Shown here: positions 37,330 to 46,866 of the stretch, one piece after another
Position numbering within the stretch: the first letter of the stretch is position 1
Layout: each line of letters starts with the position of its first letter
Assembly (NCBI RefSeq): GCF_002276045.1
Contig: NZ_NQMR01000001.1
Span: 1-64,000, forward strand
Length of the DNA stretch: 64,000 bases
Direction: 5' to 3'
DNA from: Pseudoalteromonas sp. NBT06-2
GTDB lineage: Bacteria > Pseudomonadota > Gammaproteobacteria > Enterobacterales > Alteromonadaceae
The notes under the pieces: generated by a model
Told to the model about the DNA's origin: nothing
What the model saw: the letters and a program-made list of their open reading frames with translations, nothing else
Database searches by the model: none
Program-made: the position numbers and the translations under genes

Positions 37330-37719
37330 ATGATAAAAAAAATATTTCACTATATATTATTGGGCTTAGGTGTCTATGCCGTTTTAGCTGCATCTGTAAT
37401 CCTTTTTTATAAAGATGATCCTGCAACGATGAATTGGCAAGATCGCCAGTCATATAATAAACGCTTCATATCTAATTTAAAATTAAAAGATCCAAGGTAT
37501 TTCGATACAGTTATAGAAAAACTGGGCTCACCAGATCTTACCTTTGCAAAAAAAACACCCACTGATACATATCAAATACTTTATTATCGAACGCAACACA
37601 TGAAATCAGATGGAATTACCACAGTAGATGAATGTACAGGTTTAATGTTTAAGAATAACTTACTAATAGCTTGGGGTCCTGAAGCAGATAAAACCTACGA
37701 AATAATATCACATGAATAA
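37330..37719 (+). CDS. DUF3192 membrane/periplasmic protein
   Basis: A 129-residue protein with one N-terminal TM or signal anchor (ILLGLGVYAVLAASVILFY). The DUF3192 region follows, with MNWQDRQSYNKRFISNLKL and FDTVIEKLGSPDLTF, then a small beta domain (YQILYYRT, TGLMFKNNLLIAWG). Function unknown, probably periplasmic. Overlaps the next gene by 8 nt. Confidence 0.85.
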   Translation: MIKKIFHYILLGLGVYAVLAASVILFYKDDPATMNWQDRQSYNKRFISNLKLKDPRYFDTVIEKLGSPDLTFAKKTPTDTYQILYYRTQHMKSDGITTVDECTGLMFKNNLLIAWGPEADKTYEIISHE

Positions 37720-39457
37720 GTTATCAGCACAAGATTTTGCATCACTAGTCAGTGATACGCAAAAATTACTCAGCTTGTATTATCATAAAGATAAATGGAA
37801 AAGTATATTTCCTACTATTAGTCATTTATCTGAAAGATATGATGATTTTTACCAAATAAAGCCTAATGCAATGCAAGCTCAGCTTTGTTTTTATCTTGAA
37901 AAACAAGGGTACACTACAAACCTTGTAATAAACCAAATCATTATAGTTCTGTCTATTAGCCATAGTTTAGGCATTAACAAATTACTGCGACAACAATTAA
38001 TTGCAGCATGTTTATGTCAATATATATGTATTCAAAAAGAAAACAATGCAATTGCATCTCAGCAAAAGCTTTCTCCTCAAAGCGTAAAGTTATTTAAAAT
38101 GCGGTATAGTTTAACTCTAAGGTTATTAGATTATGGTCAAGTACCCAATGGCATTATTCAGGATATATTTCGAAATATAACTTTATATACTCAAATTACA
38201 ATGGGCAAAAAACAGGGCATTTTAGTTAATAAAAATACGCTAATAATTAGTATTGCAACTTATTTAGCTAAGCAAATAACGATAGCAAAAAACCATAACG
38301 CAAAAAGTTTAGCTTCATCAATCGCTACCCTCTATCTAGAGTGTAACCAATTTAACGTACAATTCTTGTTAAAGAAATTGATTGGTTACTTACCTGAAGT
38401 TTTACCGGGTACTATGTTAAAAGGACCCCAAAGTACTTATTACATAGGTACATATTATAAAAATGAAAAACCATTATACTTAAACTTCAACATCCCCCTA
38501 AATCATAATTCTAGTAAAGGAAGTTTCTCTTTAGCTAAACTTCAAAATCTAAACAATAAGCCCCAGCAAATATGCCAAGATCAAGGTATTATTTTTAAGA
38601 TATGGTTTCAGCCACTTTCAGATATTTTGTCAAAAAATGAGTTGATATCAAATCAAATGGAAAATTTATCAATTGTAAATGATACACTTGAACTACTTGA
38701 GAGTAGTTTAAAGGCAAAAAATCATCATTCTATTGAGGATTTATGCCAGCTATTAAGTCCTTATCAGGAGATTTCAGAAGAATTATGTAAATTAGCTTCA
38801 AATGCAAATCGAACAGAACAAAGTATACACTCAGTGCGCCATGCCATTATGATGCTAGGAGCCATTCGCACACCTCTTCTAATTCAAAAGTTAATCTTAC
38901 AAATGCAATTAGAAGAACTTGGAATTTCACAGTGGTTTTTATTAAAAGCTAAAGTTAATTCTCTTGTATCTGCAGCTGAAAAAGCTGCTCAACAAATATA
39001 TGATTTTCTACCAGAGGAAGCGGGTATATGTATATTACAGTATTGTTTAACTGTTTTAACAGAAACTAATAAAATACCACTCAAGATCACCAACTTTGAT
39101 ACCAAAGCAGTGCTAGGTTCTCCTTTTTTAGCGGAAAGTCTTTTGGGTATTGAGCAACCAATTGACGTTACAAGTAGTAACATGCATGAACACCTTTCTA
39201 AAGAGTGGTTAAGTGCGATTGAAACCTTGCAAAAAAAATCAATAGATGTAACAACTCAGTTATTTTCTAATCACATTTATTGTCTAGGCATTGCTCTTCT
39301 TACGACCAATAAAATATATAAACCAGAATATAATTTTGATGCCTATACTAATGATTTTATTTCGAAAGCACTGAAAAATTTAAAACTGACAACTTTGGAT
39401 AATTATTTACATAGTTTATCAGAACTACATTTCAATAATTACATTAATTTCAACTAA
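37712..39457 (+). CDS. HDOD-like signalling protein with degenerate N-terminal half
   Basis: Not confidently named. The C-terminal part (about residues 335-470) resembles an HDOD domain: LLSPYQEISEELCKLASNAN, then SVRHAIMMLGAIRTPLLIQK. The N-terminal half is helical and reminiscent of HD-GYP proteins (LSISHSLG..LRQQLIAACL, and LPEVLPGTMLKGP), but it has no His-Asp metal pair and no GYP motif, so no phosphodiesterase is predicted. No TM. Both halves probably serve protein contacts in signalling. It overlaps the DUF3192 gene by 8 nt and is probably cotranscribed with xni. Confidence 0.55.
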   Translation: MNKLSAQDFASLVSDTQKLLSLYYHKDKWKSIFPTISHLSERYDDFYQIKPNAMQAQLCFYLEKQGYTTNLVINQIIIVLSISHSLGINKLLRQQLIAACLCQYICIQKENNAIASQQKLSPQSVKLFKMRYSLTLRLLDYGQVPNGIIQDIFRNITLYTQITMGKKQGILVNKNTLIISIATYLAKQITIAKNHNAKSLASSIATLYLECNQFNVQFLLKKLIGYLPEVLPGTMLKGPQSTYYIGTYYKNEKPLYLNFNIPLNHNSSKGSFSLAKLQNLNNKPQQICQDQGIIFKIWFQPLSDILSKNELISNQMENLSIVNDTLELLESSLKAKNHHSIEDLCQLLSPYQEISEELCKLASNANRTEQSIHSVRHAIMMLGAIRTPLLIQKLILQMQLEELGISQWFLLKAKVNSLVSAAEKAAQQIYDFLPEEAGICILQYCLTVLTETNKIPLKITNFDTKAVLGSPFLAESLLGIEQPIDVTSSNMHEHLSKEWLSAIETLQKKSIDVTTQLFSNHIYCLGIALLTTNKIYKPEYNFDAYTNDFISKALKNLKLTTLDNYLHSLSELHFNNYINFN

Positions 39458-39548
39458 ACAACACTTATGACAGGTAAAAAGTAGATAAATCACTGTTAAA
39501 TTGATATAAATACACTTTGAATATTTATTCTAAATTTAAGGAAATTTA

Positions 39549-40556
39549 ATGGCTAAGCGAACCATTACAGTTATTAAAGGCGACGGCATTGGCCCAAGTA
39601 TTATTGATTCAGCTTTAGAGATACTTAAAGCTGCTGGTTGTAATTTTGACTATGAATTTGTAGATGCTGGATTAGCGGCCCTTGAAAGTACAGGTGAACT
39701 TCTACCTCAGAGAACACTTGATGCAATCGTTAAAAATAAAATCACATTAAAAGGACCTTTAACCACCCCTGTTGGAGAAGGCTTTACTTCAATCAATGTC
39801 ACTTTAAGAAAAAAATTCAATTTATACGCTAACGTAAGGCCTGTAAAATCATTTATTGGTACTAAAGCACGTTATGACAATATCGATATTATTACAGTAC
39901 GCGAAAATACACAGGGCATGTACTCAGGTTTAGGGCAAACAACTTCAGAAGATGGTTGTGAAGCACAAGCGATGTCAATGATCACACGTGAAGGTGCTGA
40001 AAAAATTATTACATTTGCTTATGAACTTGCACTTAGGGAAAATAGAAAAAAAGTCACAACTGTACATAAAGCTAATATTTTAAAATCTACCTCAGGTTTA
40101 TTTTTAAAAGTTGCACGTGAAATCGCACAAAAATATCCACAAATAGAATCAACTGAAATGATCGTAGATGCAACATGTATGAAGCTAGTCATGACACCAG
40201 AAGAGTTTGATGTCATTGTAACGACTAACCTATTTGGCGATATATTATCGGATTTATGTGCCGGTTTAGTTGGCGGTTTAGGAATGGCACCAGGCGCTAA
40301 TATAGGTGAAGATGCTGCAATATTTGAAGCTGTACATGGTAGTGCCCCAGATATTGCAGGAAAAAACCTCGCAAATCCAACATCTGTGATCTTGGCTTCA
40401 ATTCAAATGCTAGAGCATTTAGATATGGCGGATACAGCACAGCGGATTAGAAATGCCGTCGCTGACGTCATTAAATCAGGTGATAGGACAACCCGAGACC
40501 TTGGTGGAAAACATGGCACAAATGACTTTACTCAGTCTGTAATCGATAGATTATAA
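39549..40556 (+). CDS. NAD-type isocitrate dehydrogenase
   Basis: An isopropylmalate/isocitrate dehydrogenase family member of 335 residues. The substrate site NVTLRKKFNLYANVRPVKSF (Ser/Asn and Arg for isocitrate) and VRENTQGMYSG indicate isocitrate as substrate. Metal-binding Asp are in TTNLFGDILSDLCAGLVGGL. The nucleotide loop HGSAPDIAGKNLANPTS is of the NAD type. It is far shorter than the 740-residue monomeric and unlike the 415-residue NADP enzyme. Monocistronic; a hairpin follows. Isopropylmalate dehydrogenase was considered and judged less likely from the substrate loop. Confidence 0.85.
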   Translation: MAKRTITVIKGDGIGPSIIDSALEILKAAGCNFDYEFVDAGLAALESTGELLPQRTLDAIVKNKITLKGPLTTPVGEGFTSINVTLRKKFNLYANVRPVKSFIGTKARYDNIDIITVRENTQGMYSGLGQTTSEDGCEAQAMSMITREGAEKIITFAYELALRENRKKVTTVHKANILKSTSGLFLKVAREIAQKYPQIESTEMIVDATCMKLVMTPEEFDVIVTTNLFGDILSDLCAGLVGGLGMAPGANIGEDAAIFEAVHGSAPDIAGKNLANPTSVILASIQMLEHLDMADTAQRIRNAVADVIKSGDRTTRDLGGKHGTNDFTQSVIDRL

Positions 40557-40569
40557 ATTTATATAGATT

Positions 40570-40596
40570 AACCCTTTATTTCATACATAAAGGGTT
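40570..40596 (+). terminator. Terminator-like hairpin after isocitrate dehydrogenase
   Basis: AACCCTTTAT/ATAAAGGGTT with a seven-base loop lies 13 bp after the stop. The following tract ATTCC is poor in T, so efficiency is uncertain. Confidence 0.6.
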
Positions 40597-40720
40597 ATTC
40601 CAATTAACAACACTCAATTAAGCATAAACAATCTAATTGTTTAAAAATATATATATAATTTAAAAACTTCATCTCTTTACTGTGAATTTAATGCATTATT
40701 AATTCATTTAGAAATCTTTC

Positions 40721-40747
40721 TTGACATTTAACTTGAAAAAATATAAA
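40721..40747 (+). promoter_or_regulatory. Candidate promoter of the ilvIH leader
   Basis: A consensus -35 TTGACA (40721-40726) is followed by an AT-rich stretch with TATAAA (40742-40747). The 15-bp spacing is short, so the true -10 may be shifted by one or two bases. It precedes the leader ORF by about 35 bp. Confidence 0.5.
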
Positions 40748-40780
40748 AATAGATTAATTAAATTTTAATAGTATTTAAAC

Positions 40781-40849
40781 ATGAAATTAGCATTTATCCT
40801 TGTCAATCTATTCGTCCTGGTCACTTTGGTGTTACCTGAGTATTGTTGA
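40781..40849 (+). CDS. Branched-chain amino acid leader peptide of ilvIH
   Basis: A 22-codon ORF starting MKLAFILVNLF and ending LPEYC. Of its 22 codons, 10 are Leu, Val or Ile, clustered in ILVNLFVLVTLVL. It precedes an attenuator terminator and ilvI. This is the pattern of ilv/leu leader peptides, where starvation for charged branched-chain tRNAs stalls the ribosome and prevents termination. A ribosome site is not obvious. Confidence 0.8.
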   Translation: MKLAFILVNLFVLVTLVLPEYC

Positions 40850-40875
40850 TGTGAAAAGCTAATGAATAAATAAAG

Positions 40876-40903
40876 CCTCCGCATCTAACGGAGGTTTTTT
40901 TTT
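40876..40903 (+). terminator. Attenuator terminator of ilvIH
   Basis: CCTCCG/CGGAGG with a seven-base loop is followed by nine T. It lies 26 bp after the leader-peptide stop and 29 bp before the ilvI ATG. Confidence 0.85.
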
Positions 40904-40931
40904 GCCTATTTTTAGGGAATGAGGAAACATA

Positions 40932-42656
40932 ATGAGTAATCAAAAAATGTCAGGGGCGGCGTTGGTAATTAAAGCCCTAAAAGAATTAAAAACAGAGTAT
41001 ATTTTTGGCTACCCTGGCGGGTCTGTTTTAGATATATATGATGCACTGTTTGTTCAAGATGATGTAAAACATATTCTAGTACGTCATGAACAAGCAGCAA
41101 CACATATGGCTGACGGCTACTCACGTGCAACTGGTGAGGTAGGTGTTGTTCTTGCTACTTCAGGCCCAGGAGCTACAAATTGTGTCACAGGCATCGCGAC
41201 GGCTTATATGGACTCTATCCCTATGGTTGTCTTATCAGGTCAGGTTCCTACAAGTTTAATAGGAGATGATGCCTTCCAAGAAACGGATATTGTTGGTTGT
41301 TCACGTCCTATAGTTAAGCATAGCTTCAATTGTAGAGATGCAAAAAAAATACCGGAGATAATTGCAAAGGCATTTTATTTAGCCAAATCAGGTCGCCCAG
41401 GCCCAGTTGTTATAGAACTGCCTAAAGATATTTTAAATCCTGAATTAAAATTTGATTTTATTATGCCGCAAAAAATAAAAATGCGTTCATATAATCCGAC
41501 ATCGAAAGGTCATCCAAAACAAATTAAAAAAGCAATTTCAGCAGTACTAAATGCAAAAAAACTGGTGATATATTCTGGTGGTGGTGTTGTATTGTCAGAT
41601 ACTGCAGAGCATTTAACACATCTAGTAGAGTCACTCAACGCCCCCATCACAAACACACTAATGGGTTTAGGTGGGATTGCTGGAACACATCCTAACTTTA
41701 TTGGTATGTTAGGTATGCATGGTTCACTGGAAGCAAACAAAAGCATGGCTGGTGCCGATGTTATATTAGCGTTAGGTGTGCGATTCGATGACCGGGTAAC
41801 TAATAATGTAAATAAGTTTTGCCCTAATGCTACAATCGTACATGTGGATGTAGATCCCACCTCAATATCAAAAACAATCCAAGCTCATGTTCCCGTTGTT
41901 GGTGATCTAAGAACCGTATTTGAACAACTACAAACCGAAATAGATAAGAGTGAAATACAAATTGATCGTGCAGCACAAGAAGATTGGTGGCGCCAAATAA
42001 ATAACTGGCGTGATCAAAAGTGCATGAGTTATTCAAAAGATTCTGACAAAATAAAACCTCAAACAGTCATTGAAGCTTTATATAAAGTAACTAAGGGTGA
42101 GGCATATATCAGTTCCGATGTTGGGCAACATCAAATGTTTGCTGCTCAGTATTATCCATTTGCAAAACCAAGACAGTGGATCAATTCTGGTGGATTAGGC
42201 ACTATGGGGTTTGGTCTACCCGCTGCTATGGGTGTAAAACTGGCTTTTCCTGAAAAAGAATCAGTTGTTGTTACAGGCGATGGTTCAATACAAATGAATA
42301 TACAAGAATTATCAACATGTATGCAATATGGGCTACCAGTAAAAATTGTATCTCTGAATAACCGCTCACTGGGTATGGTCCGTCAGTGGCAAGATATGGT
42401 TTACTCGGGCAGACATTCTTTTTCATATATGGACTCTCTTCCAGACTTTGTAAAATTAGCCGAAAGTTATGGACATGTTGGTATGCGCGTAGATCATATT
42501 GATGAACTGGATCCGGCTTTAGAAAAAGCAATGTCAATAAAAGATACATTAGTATTTATTGATATTAATATAGATGAAACAGAACATGTATACCCAATGC
42601 AAATAAAAACAGGTGCTATTGATGATATGTGGCTTAAGAAAGGAGTTAAAGCATAA
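40932..42656 (+). CDS. ilvI: Acetolactate synthase large subunit (AHAS III type)
   Basis: Makes acetolactate or acetohydroxybutyrate, the first common step to valine, leucine and isoleucine. A thiamine-diphosphate enzyme: catalytic Glu in [18 protein letters not shown] near residue 50, FAD-domain segments [15 protein letters not shown] and [12 protein letters not shown], and the cofactor motif [20 protein letters not shown] with [14 protein letters not shown]. 574 residues, as for IlvI. GAGGAA lies ahead of the ATG. The stop overlaps the ilvH start (TAATG). Confidence 0.95.
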   Translation: MSNQKMSGAALVIKALKELKTEYIFGYPGGSVLDIYDALFVQDDVKHILVRHEQAATHMADGYSRATGEVGVVLATSGPGATNCVTGIATAYMDSIPMVVLSGQVPTSLIGDDAFQETDIVGCSRPIVKHSFNCRDAKKIPEIIAKAFYLAKSGRPGPVVIELPKDILNPELKFDFIMPQKIKMRSYNPTSKGHPKQIKKAISAVLNAKKLVIYSGGGVVLSDTAEHLTHLVESLNAPITNTLMGLGGIAGTHPNFIGMLGMHGSLEANKSMAGADVILALGVRFDDRVTNNVNKFCPNATIVHVDVDPTSISKTIQAHVPVVGDLRTVFEQLQTEIDKSEIQIDRAAQEDWWRQINNWRDQKCMSYSKDSDKIKPQTVIEALYKVTKGEAYISSDVGQHQMFAAQYYPFAKPRQWINSGGLGTMGFGLPAAMGVKLAFPEKESVVVTGDGSIQMNIQELSTCMQYGLPVKIVSLNNRSLGMVRQWQDMVYSGRHSFSYMDSLPDFVKLAESYGHVGMRVDHIDELDPALEKAMSIKDTLVFIDINIDETEHVYPMQIKTGAIDDMWLKKGVKA

Positions 42657-43156
42657 TGCGTCGTATTTTATCCATTATTTTAGAAAATGAGCCTGGTGCC
42701 TTATCACGTATTATCGGCTTGTTCTCACAACGTGCATATAATATTGACAGTTTAACCGTTGGTACAACTGATGATAAATCAATTTCTCGTATTACTATCA
42801 CAACTCAAGGGAGTGAAAAGGTACTAGAACAAATCACAAAGCAAGTTAATAAGCTTGTTGATGTGTTAAAAATTATTGATTTAACCGAAGTCAGTCATAT
42901 AGAACGTGAATTGATACTCATAAAAGTGATTGCAGCAAATGAAAAGTCTAGAGCTGCTGTAACTCGCGTAACCGATGTTTTTGGGGGCTCTATTCTTGAT
43001 ATGGGAAAATCAACTTATACTTTACAGCTTGTCAGTAGCACTGAAAAACTGGCATCTTTTATAGACTCACTGAAAAATGAAACTGATATTATAGAAGTTG
43101 TTAGATCTGGTGCTCTGGGTTTGAACCGTGGTGATAAAGCTTTAAGGGTTACTTAA
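42656..43156 (+). CDS. ilvH: Acetolactate synthase small (regulatory) subunit
   Basis: The regulatory partner of IlvI, normally responsible for valine feedback inhibition. The N-terminal ACT domain has ENEPGALSRIIGLFSQRAYN and IDSLTVG (residues 8-34). The C-terminal domain begins around RELILIKVIA and includes VFGGSILDMG. 166 residues, typical. Translationally coupled to ilvI by a 1-nt overlap. Confidence 0.95.
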   Translation: MRRILSIILENEPGALSRIIGLFSQRAYNIDSLTVGTTDDKSISRITITTQGSEKVLEQITKQVNKLVDVLKIIDLTEVSHIERELILIKVIAANEKSRAAVTRVTDVFGGSILDMGKSTYTLQLVSSTEKLASFIDSLKNETDIIEVVRSGALGLNRGDKALRVT

Positions 43157-43174
43157 ACACCCTATGTTATTATA

Positions 43175-43201
43175 AAAAGGCTTGATTCTACCAAGCCTTT
43201 A
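43175..43201. terminator. Bidirectional terminator between ilvH and HU
   Basis: AAAGGCTTG/CAAGCCTTT with a short loop (43176-43184/43192-43200). On the minus strand a T-run follows (plus A-run 43174-43178), so it fits best as the HU gene terminator. In the plus direction the T-run is short. Confidence 0.7.
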
Positions 43202-43218
43202 AAATTAAATACAAAAAA

Positions 43219-43494
43219 TTAAGTGTTAACTGTATCTTTTAATGTTTTACCAGCTTTAAACCCAGGAACATTTGCAGCTGCTATTTGAATTTCAGCACCT
43301 GTTTGTGGGTTACGTCCTGTTCTAGCTGCACGTTCTTTTACTGAAAATGTGCCAAAACCGACTAAAGCAACTGAGTTACCTTCTTTCAATGAATCAGATA
43401 CAGCGCCTGTAAATGCATCAAGGGCTCGGCTTGCCGCTGCTTTTGAAATTTCTGCGTCTTCTGCGATTTTATCAACTAATTGTGATTTGTTCAT
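43219..43494 (-). CDS. hup: HU family DNA-binding protein
   Basis: A small histone-like dimer that bends DNA. The N-terminal helices [20 protein letters not shown], then the signature [20 protein letters not shown] (beta-arm base with the Pro that intercalates) and the C-terminal [14 protein letters not shown]. 91 residues. Whether it is the alpha or beta form cannot be decided by eye. ATG at 43494 follows TAGGAACTC. Confidence 0.95.
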   Translation of the reverse strand: MNKSQLVDKIAEDAEISKAAASRALDAFTGAVSDSLKEGNSVALVGFGTFSVKERAARTGRNPQTGAEIQIAAANVPGFKAGKTLKDTVNT

Positions 43495-43605
43495 CTTAGA
43501 GTTCCTATCTTTATTATTTTAACCTTTTGTTGAACCTATATTTATGTATTTTTAAAGAGTTAGCAATAGCTAATGTAAACTTTTTCGATGAAATACAAAA
43601 TTTAG

Positions 43606-43737
43606 TTACATATTTTCTCTAAAATAGGGAAACGTGCGTGAAAATAATACTCTAGTTAGCTCAATCCCCATATAACACCCCACTAAGCTTATTACTGGAA
43701 GCATCTGTAAAATAAATAAATATGTAACATTAGCCAT
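43606..43737 (-). CDS. Candidate 43-residue membrane microprotein
   Basis: A short ORF upstream of the HU gene on the same strand, with a strong ribosome site (AAAGGAATTTCT before ATG 43737). The product starts MANVTYLFILQMLPVISLVG, has one hydrophobic segment of about 20 residues, and a short tail with ELTRVLFSRTFPYF. No homologue recognised. Size, ribosome site and TM pattern are those of real small membrane proteins, but expression is unproven. Confidence 0.45.
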   Translation of the reverse strand: MANVTYLFILQMLPVISLVGCYMGIELTRVLFSRTFPYFRENM

Positions 43738-43924
43738 AGAAATTCCTTTCAAAATTTAGGTACATAAATCAATATTGATAATGTTTTAAAATATCAATAT
43801 ATACTTAGTCGTAAATTTTATTTAAAAGGTTTAAATTTCTGATTTGAATGCATCATAAATGGTGCTTGAAGCTAATTTTTGTACCCTATTCATAGATAGC
43901 GTCCTTATCTATTGGGATCGCTTT

Positions 43925-44208
43925 TATACCAAAGACACTTCAAAATGCGTGTTTCAGTACTGCTGAGTTAGACTCATCTTTGTATCAATGGTTGCTCCCT
44001 TAAAATAAGATGTACCGGCAATAAACTCCGGCATTGCTCTAGTACCCGCATCCATGTTCGCTCAGAAGTCCCCGATGGGTTGGTTTAGAAGCGCTATAAG
44101 CTGCGTTATTGATATTGAAAAGGGACTAACCATTCTCTGCAATCAATGTATTGATTAAAGCGTTTCTAATACCAACTGAATCCTGCATCTTCAAGTGGTT
44201 TGGGTATA
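43925..44208 (-). mobile_element. MITE copy D, diverged and shortened
   Basis: Bounded by TATACC and GGGTATA, with end sequences CTTCAAAATGCGTGTTTCAG and CTGAATCCTGCATCTTCAAG. Internal blocks match copies A-C in reverse orientation (GCTCCCTTAAAATAAGATG, CATTGCTCTAGTACC, GCTCAGAAGTCCC). At 284 bp it is about 30 bp shorter and visibly more diverged, so it is older. It lies in the 774-bp gap between HU and the wzc-like gene, with the 43-residue ORF. Confidence 0.8.
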
Positions 44209-44268
44209 TAACTTTCCAGAGTTTTTTGTCTTCACCATGATGTGGAATGCTATTCATAAGCTTGATAA

Positions 44269-46338
44269 TCAATATGCTCTTTTAGTTGAGCCGTAATAAT
44301 AGTTTTGTTTATCATATTTGACCCGATTCAAAATGACACCATTTATCTTTGTATCTGATTGATTTAGTAATTCTAAATCATGATTTACTTTAGCTACTGA
44401 GTTTTTTTGAATATCAACAACAAGTATGAGCCCACCTACATGTTTACTTATCATAAGCGCATCACTCACAGAAAGAATTGGAGGGCACTCTAATATGACA
44501 CGATCATACTTATTTTGTAGTGCTTTAAGTAAATTTTCGAATCGTTTCATAGATAAAAATAATAATGGGTTCATAGGTCTCAATCCAGAAGCTAATACAT
44601 CTACGTTAATATTTTCATCTTTAAATATACATTCATCAAAAGTATGCGTTTGCGCTAATATATTTGTTAAGCCTGGTCTATGCCTTGGTTCATTAAGCGC
44701 TACCGCAATAGAAGGATCTCTCAAATCAGCATCTATAATAATCACATTTTCTAATTCTGAAAATGACTTAGCTAACTGTAAACAAGTACTTGATTTCCCC
44801 TCATTAGGAGTTAATGAACTTACTGCAATCAATTTTTGTTTATTAAGCTCTCTATCTAAATAGATTTTAGTGCGAATAGAGCGGATACATTCTTCGTAAA
44901 TTTCAAATTGTTTACCATTACCAGAAATAATAGGAAGTGATTTATTTTTACCACGACGCTTAACCTTAGGGATCTCACCAATAACTTTATAGCCATAATG
45001 ATGTGCAATTTGGCGGAACTTTCGATGCGCATCAGCAAAAAAATGTAATATAATCACAAGCAATACCGATAACATAAAACCCATAACTAAAGATAATACC
45101 GATAATAATGCTTTTTTAGGTTTTATAGGATGTCTAGGTGTCACAGCCGGATCAACCACAATGATCCCTCCTCCTCTGTTTATATCATTTAATAATTCAG
45201 CTTCTTTTTGTTTTGCTGTTATAGATGCGAGTAGTGCTATATTAGCATCTATATTTCTTTTAATTTTATCAAAGTTAATTCTTTTGGTAATTGCTAGTTC
45301 TAGCTTTTCATTCGCTTTTTGTATTTTTAAATTAATTGCTTTTATTAAATGCTCAACTTCATCCATACGAATTGTATACTTATTGATTACAGTCTTTATT
45401 TCTGATTTTATCTGCGCTTTTGTGTCAAATATTTTATTTTCAATAGCTTGATATTTCGGGTGCTTATGTAAATATCGGAGTTTTATTTGCGATAATTTTG
45501 CTTGCTGTGTTGACTCTTGTTGTGTAAGTAAGATAATCATTTTTGAATTTGCAACTTCAAAAATGTTCATTATTTGTTCATGATTACTATTTGCAAATAG
45601 CAATTTATTGCCAATTCTATTTAGTTTTTCATGCTCTAATTTAAGTAGACGTAATTCTTTATATAATTGACTAATTTCAAGTTTTGATAATTCGACTAAA
45701 CTTGTGATATCAACGACATTATTCTTAGCTCTATATTGCTTTAGGTTATCTTCTTCTTGCAGTAATTTATTTTTTACATCTTCTATTTTAGAATTGATCC
45801 AATCACCACTTTTCTCATTATCGTGACGCATTAAATTTGCTTGATAACTTACAAAGTTATTAGCAATTGTATTTACAACCAGTGCAGTAAATGAAGGAAA
45901 CTCACTTTCATAAGAAATTTCCAACATATTAGTTCTAGATACAGTGCTAATTTTCAAATTTTTCAGGAGTTGAACTTCATCCCATTTCTGCTGGCTTGAA
46001 GCATGTAGTAATGCAGACGTATCATCAAGTAACAGAATAATCTCTTTTGCAAATTGTTTAGATTTTAATAACTTAATTGTCGTGTCTAATTCTTCGTTTG
46101 ATGAAGAAGCACCTGACATAATAGATTGCAAAGGGTTACTGGCTTTATCTCCTTTGACCATAACTGTTGTAGATGCAGTATAAACTTCAGGCATTTCATC
46201 AATAACAACAAAACCTGCAACAAATGTCGAAAACGTCACAATCAAAATAAACCATTTTTTCATCCAGAAAAGTGAAATAAGATCGGATAGATCTATTTCA
46301 TCATCTATGGGTTTAAAGTTGCTTTCTTGTTGCAGCAT
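44269..46338 (-). CDS. Wzc-like polysaccharide co-polymerase / tyrosine autokinase
   Basis: An inner-membrane protein controlling export and chain length of an exopolysaccharide. TM1 is near residues 28-48 (WFILIVTFSTFVAGFVV), then a Wzz-type domain, a periplasmic coiled-coil region of about 300 residues, a Pro-rich segment before TM2 (HPIKPKKALLSVLSLVMGF), and a BY-kinase domain. In the kinase, Walker A is SSLTPNEGKSSTCLQLA, A' is VIIIDADLRDPSIA, and the B-like motif is DRVILECPPILSVSDALM. The C-terminal tail has a Tyr cluster (NYYYGSTKRAY), the usual autophosphorylation sites. Last gene of a three-gene export unit, 3 bp after the Wza-like gene. Confidence 0.9.
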   Translation of the reverse strand: MLQQESNFKPIDDEIDLSDLISLFWMKKWFILIVTFSTFVAGFVVIDEMPEVYTASTTVMVKGDKASNPLQSIMSGASSSNEELDTTIKLLKSKQFAKEIILLLDDTSALLHASSQQKWDEVQLLKNLKISTVSRTNMLEISYESEFPSFTALVVNTIANNFVSYQANLMRHDNEKSGDWINSKIEDVKNKLLQEEDNLKQYRAKNNVVDITSLVELSKLEISQLYKELRLLKLEHEKLNRIGNKLLFANSNHEQIMNIFEVANSKMIILLTQQESTQQAKLSQIKLRYLHKHPKYQAIENKIFDTKAQIKSEIKTVINKYTIRMDEVEHLIKAINLKIQKANEKLELAITKRINFDKIKRNIDANIALLASITAKQKEAELLNDINRGGGIIVVDPAVTPRHPIKPKKALLSVLSLVMGFMLSVLLVIILHFFADAHRKFRQIAHHYGYKVIGEIPKVKRRGKNKSLPIISGNGKQFEIYEECIRSIRTKIYLDRELNKQKLIAVSSLTPNEGKSSTCLQLAKSFSELENVIIIDADLRDPSIAVALNEPRHRPGLTNILAQTHTFDECIFKDENINVDVLASGLRPMNPLLFLSMKRFENLLKALQNKYDRVILECPPILSVSDALMISKHVGGLILVVDIQKNSVAKVNHDLELLNQSDTKINGVILNRVKYDKQNYYYGSTKRAY

Positions 46339-46341
46339 ATA

Positions 46342-46866
46342 TTAAAAAAAACTTTTTTCTATTTTAATGACGTCACCGGGTAAAATGATTGTTGAATATT
46401 TAGCTAGAAATGTCGCTTTATCTATACCTCTTTGAATTGTCCACTTTTTACGCGAGGCCCTATCTTTTAATCCACCTGAAAGTGCAATAACTTGCTCTAA
46501 AGTAATATCTGGTTGGTATTTATAACTGCCAGGATTTCTCACTTCTCCATAAATAAAAAAAGGTCGATAACTTGATACTTGAATAGAGACACTTGGTGAT
46601 ACAAGGTAGCCATCTTTGAGTCGTTTTTCTAAATGAGATTTGGCTTCTTTTTGTGTTAAGCCACTTAAGTTAACACTGCCTAAAAGAGGAAAGTCGACTA
46701 TACCTTGTTGACTGATTTGTCCTGAATAAGCCAGATCATTTTCTTGATAAACCGAAATAGATAAACTATCGCCAGGACCAAACTCGTATCCTTGAGAAAT
46801 CCCTAAACCATAGCTAGGAATAGCAATAAAAAAGCAGAGTGAAAAAAGTAAAATATAATTTACCAT
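46342..46866 (-). CDS. Wza-like polysaccharide export protein
   Basis: A short outer-membrane polysaccharide export protein. Signal peptide of about 20 residues (LLFSLCFFIAIPSYG) with no lipobox Cys. The Poly_export domain is YEFGPGDSLSISVYQENDLA, DFPLLGSVNLSGLTQ, and one SLBB-type domain RPFFIYGEVRNPGSYKYQ with GDVIKIEKSFF at the end. At 174 residues it is half the length of Wza and lacks the C-terminal helix of the Wza barrel. The neighbouring beta-barrel protein may supply the outer-membrane pore. Confidence 0.88.
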   Translation of the reverse strand: MVNYILLFSLCFFIAIPSYGLGISQGYEFGPGDSLSISVYQENDLAYSGQISQQGIVDFPLLGSVNLSGLTQKEAKSHLEKRLKDGYLVSPSVSIQVSSYRPFFIYGEVRNPGSYKYQPDITLEQVIALSGGLKDRASRKKWTIQRGIDKATFLAKYSTIILPGDVIKIEKSFF

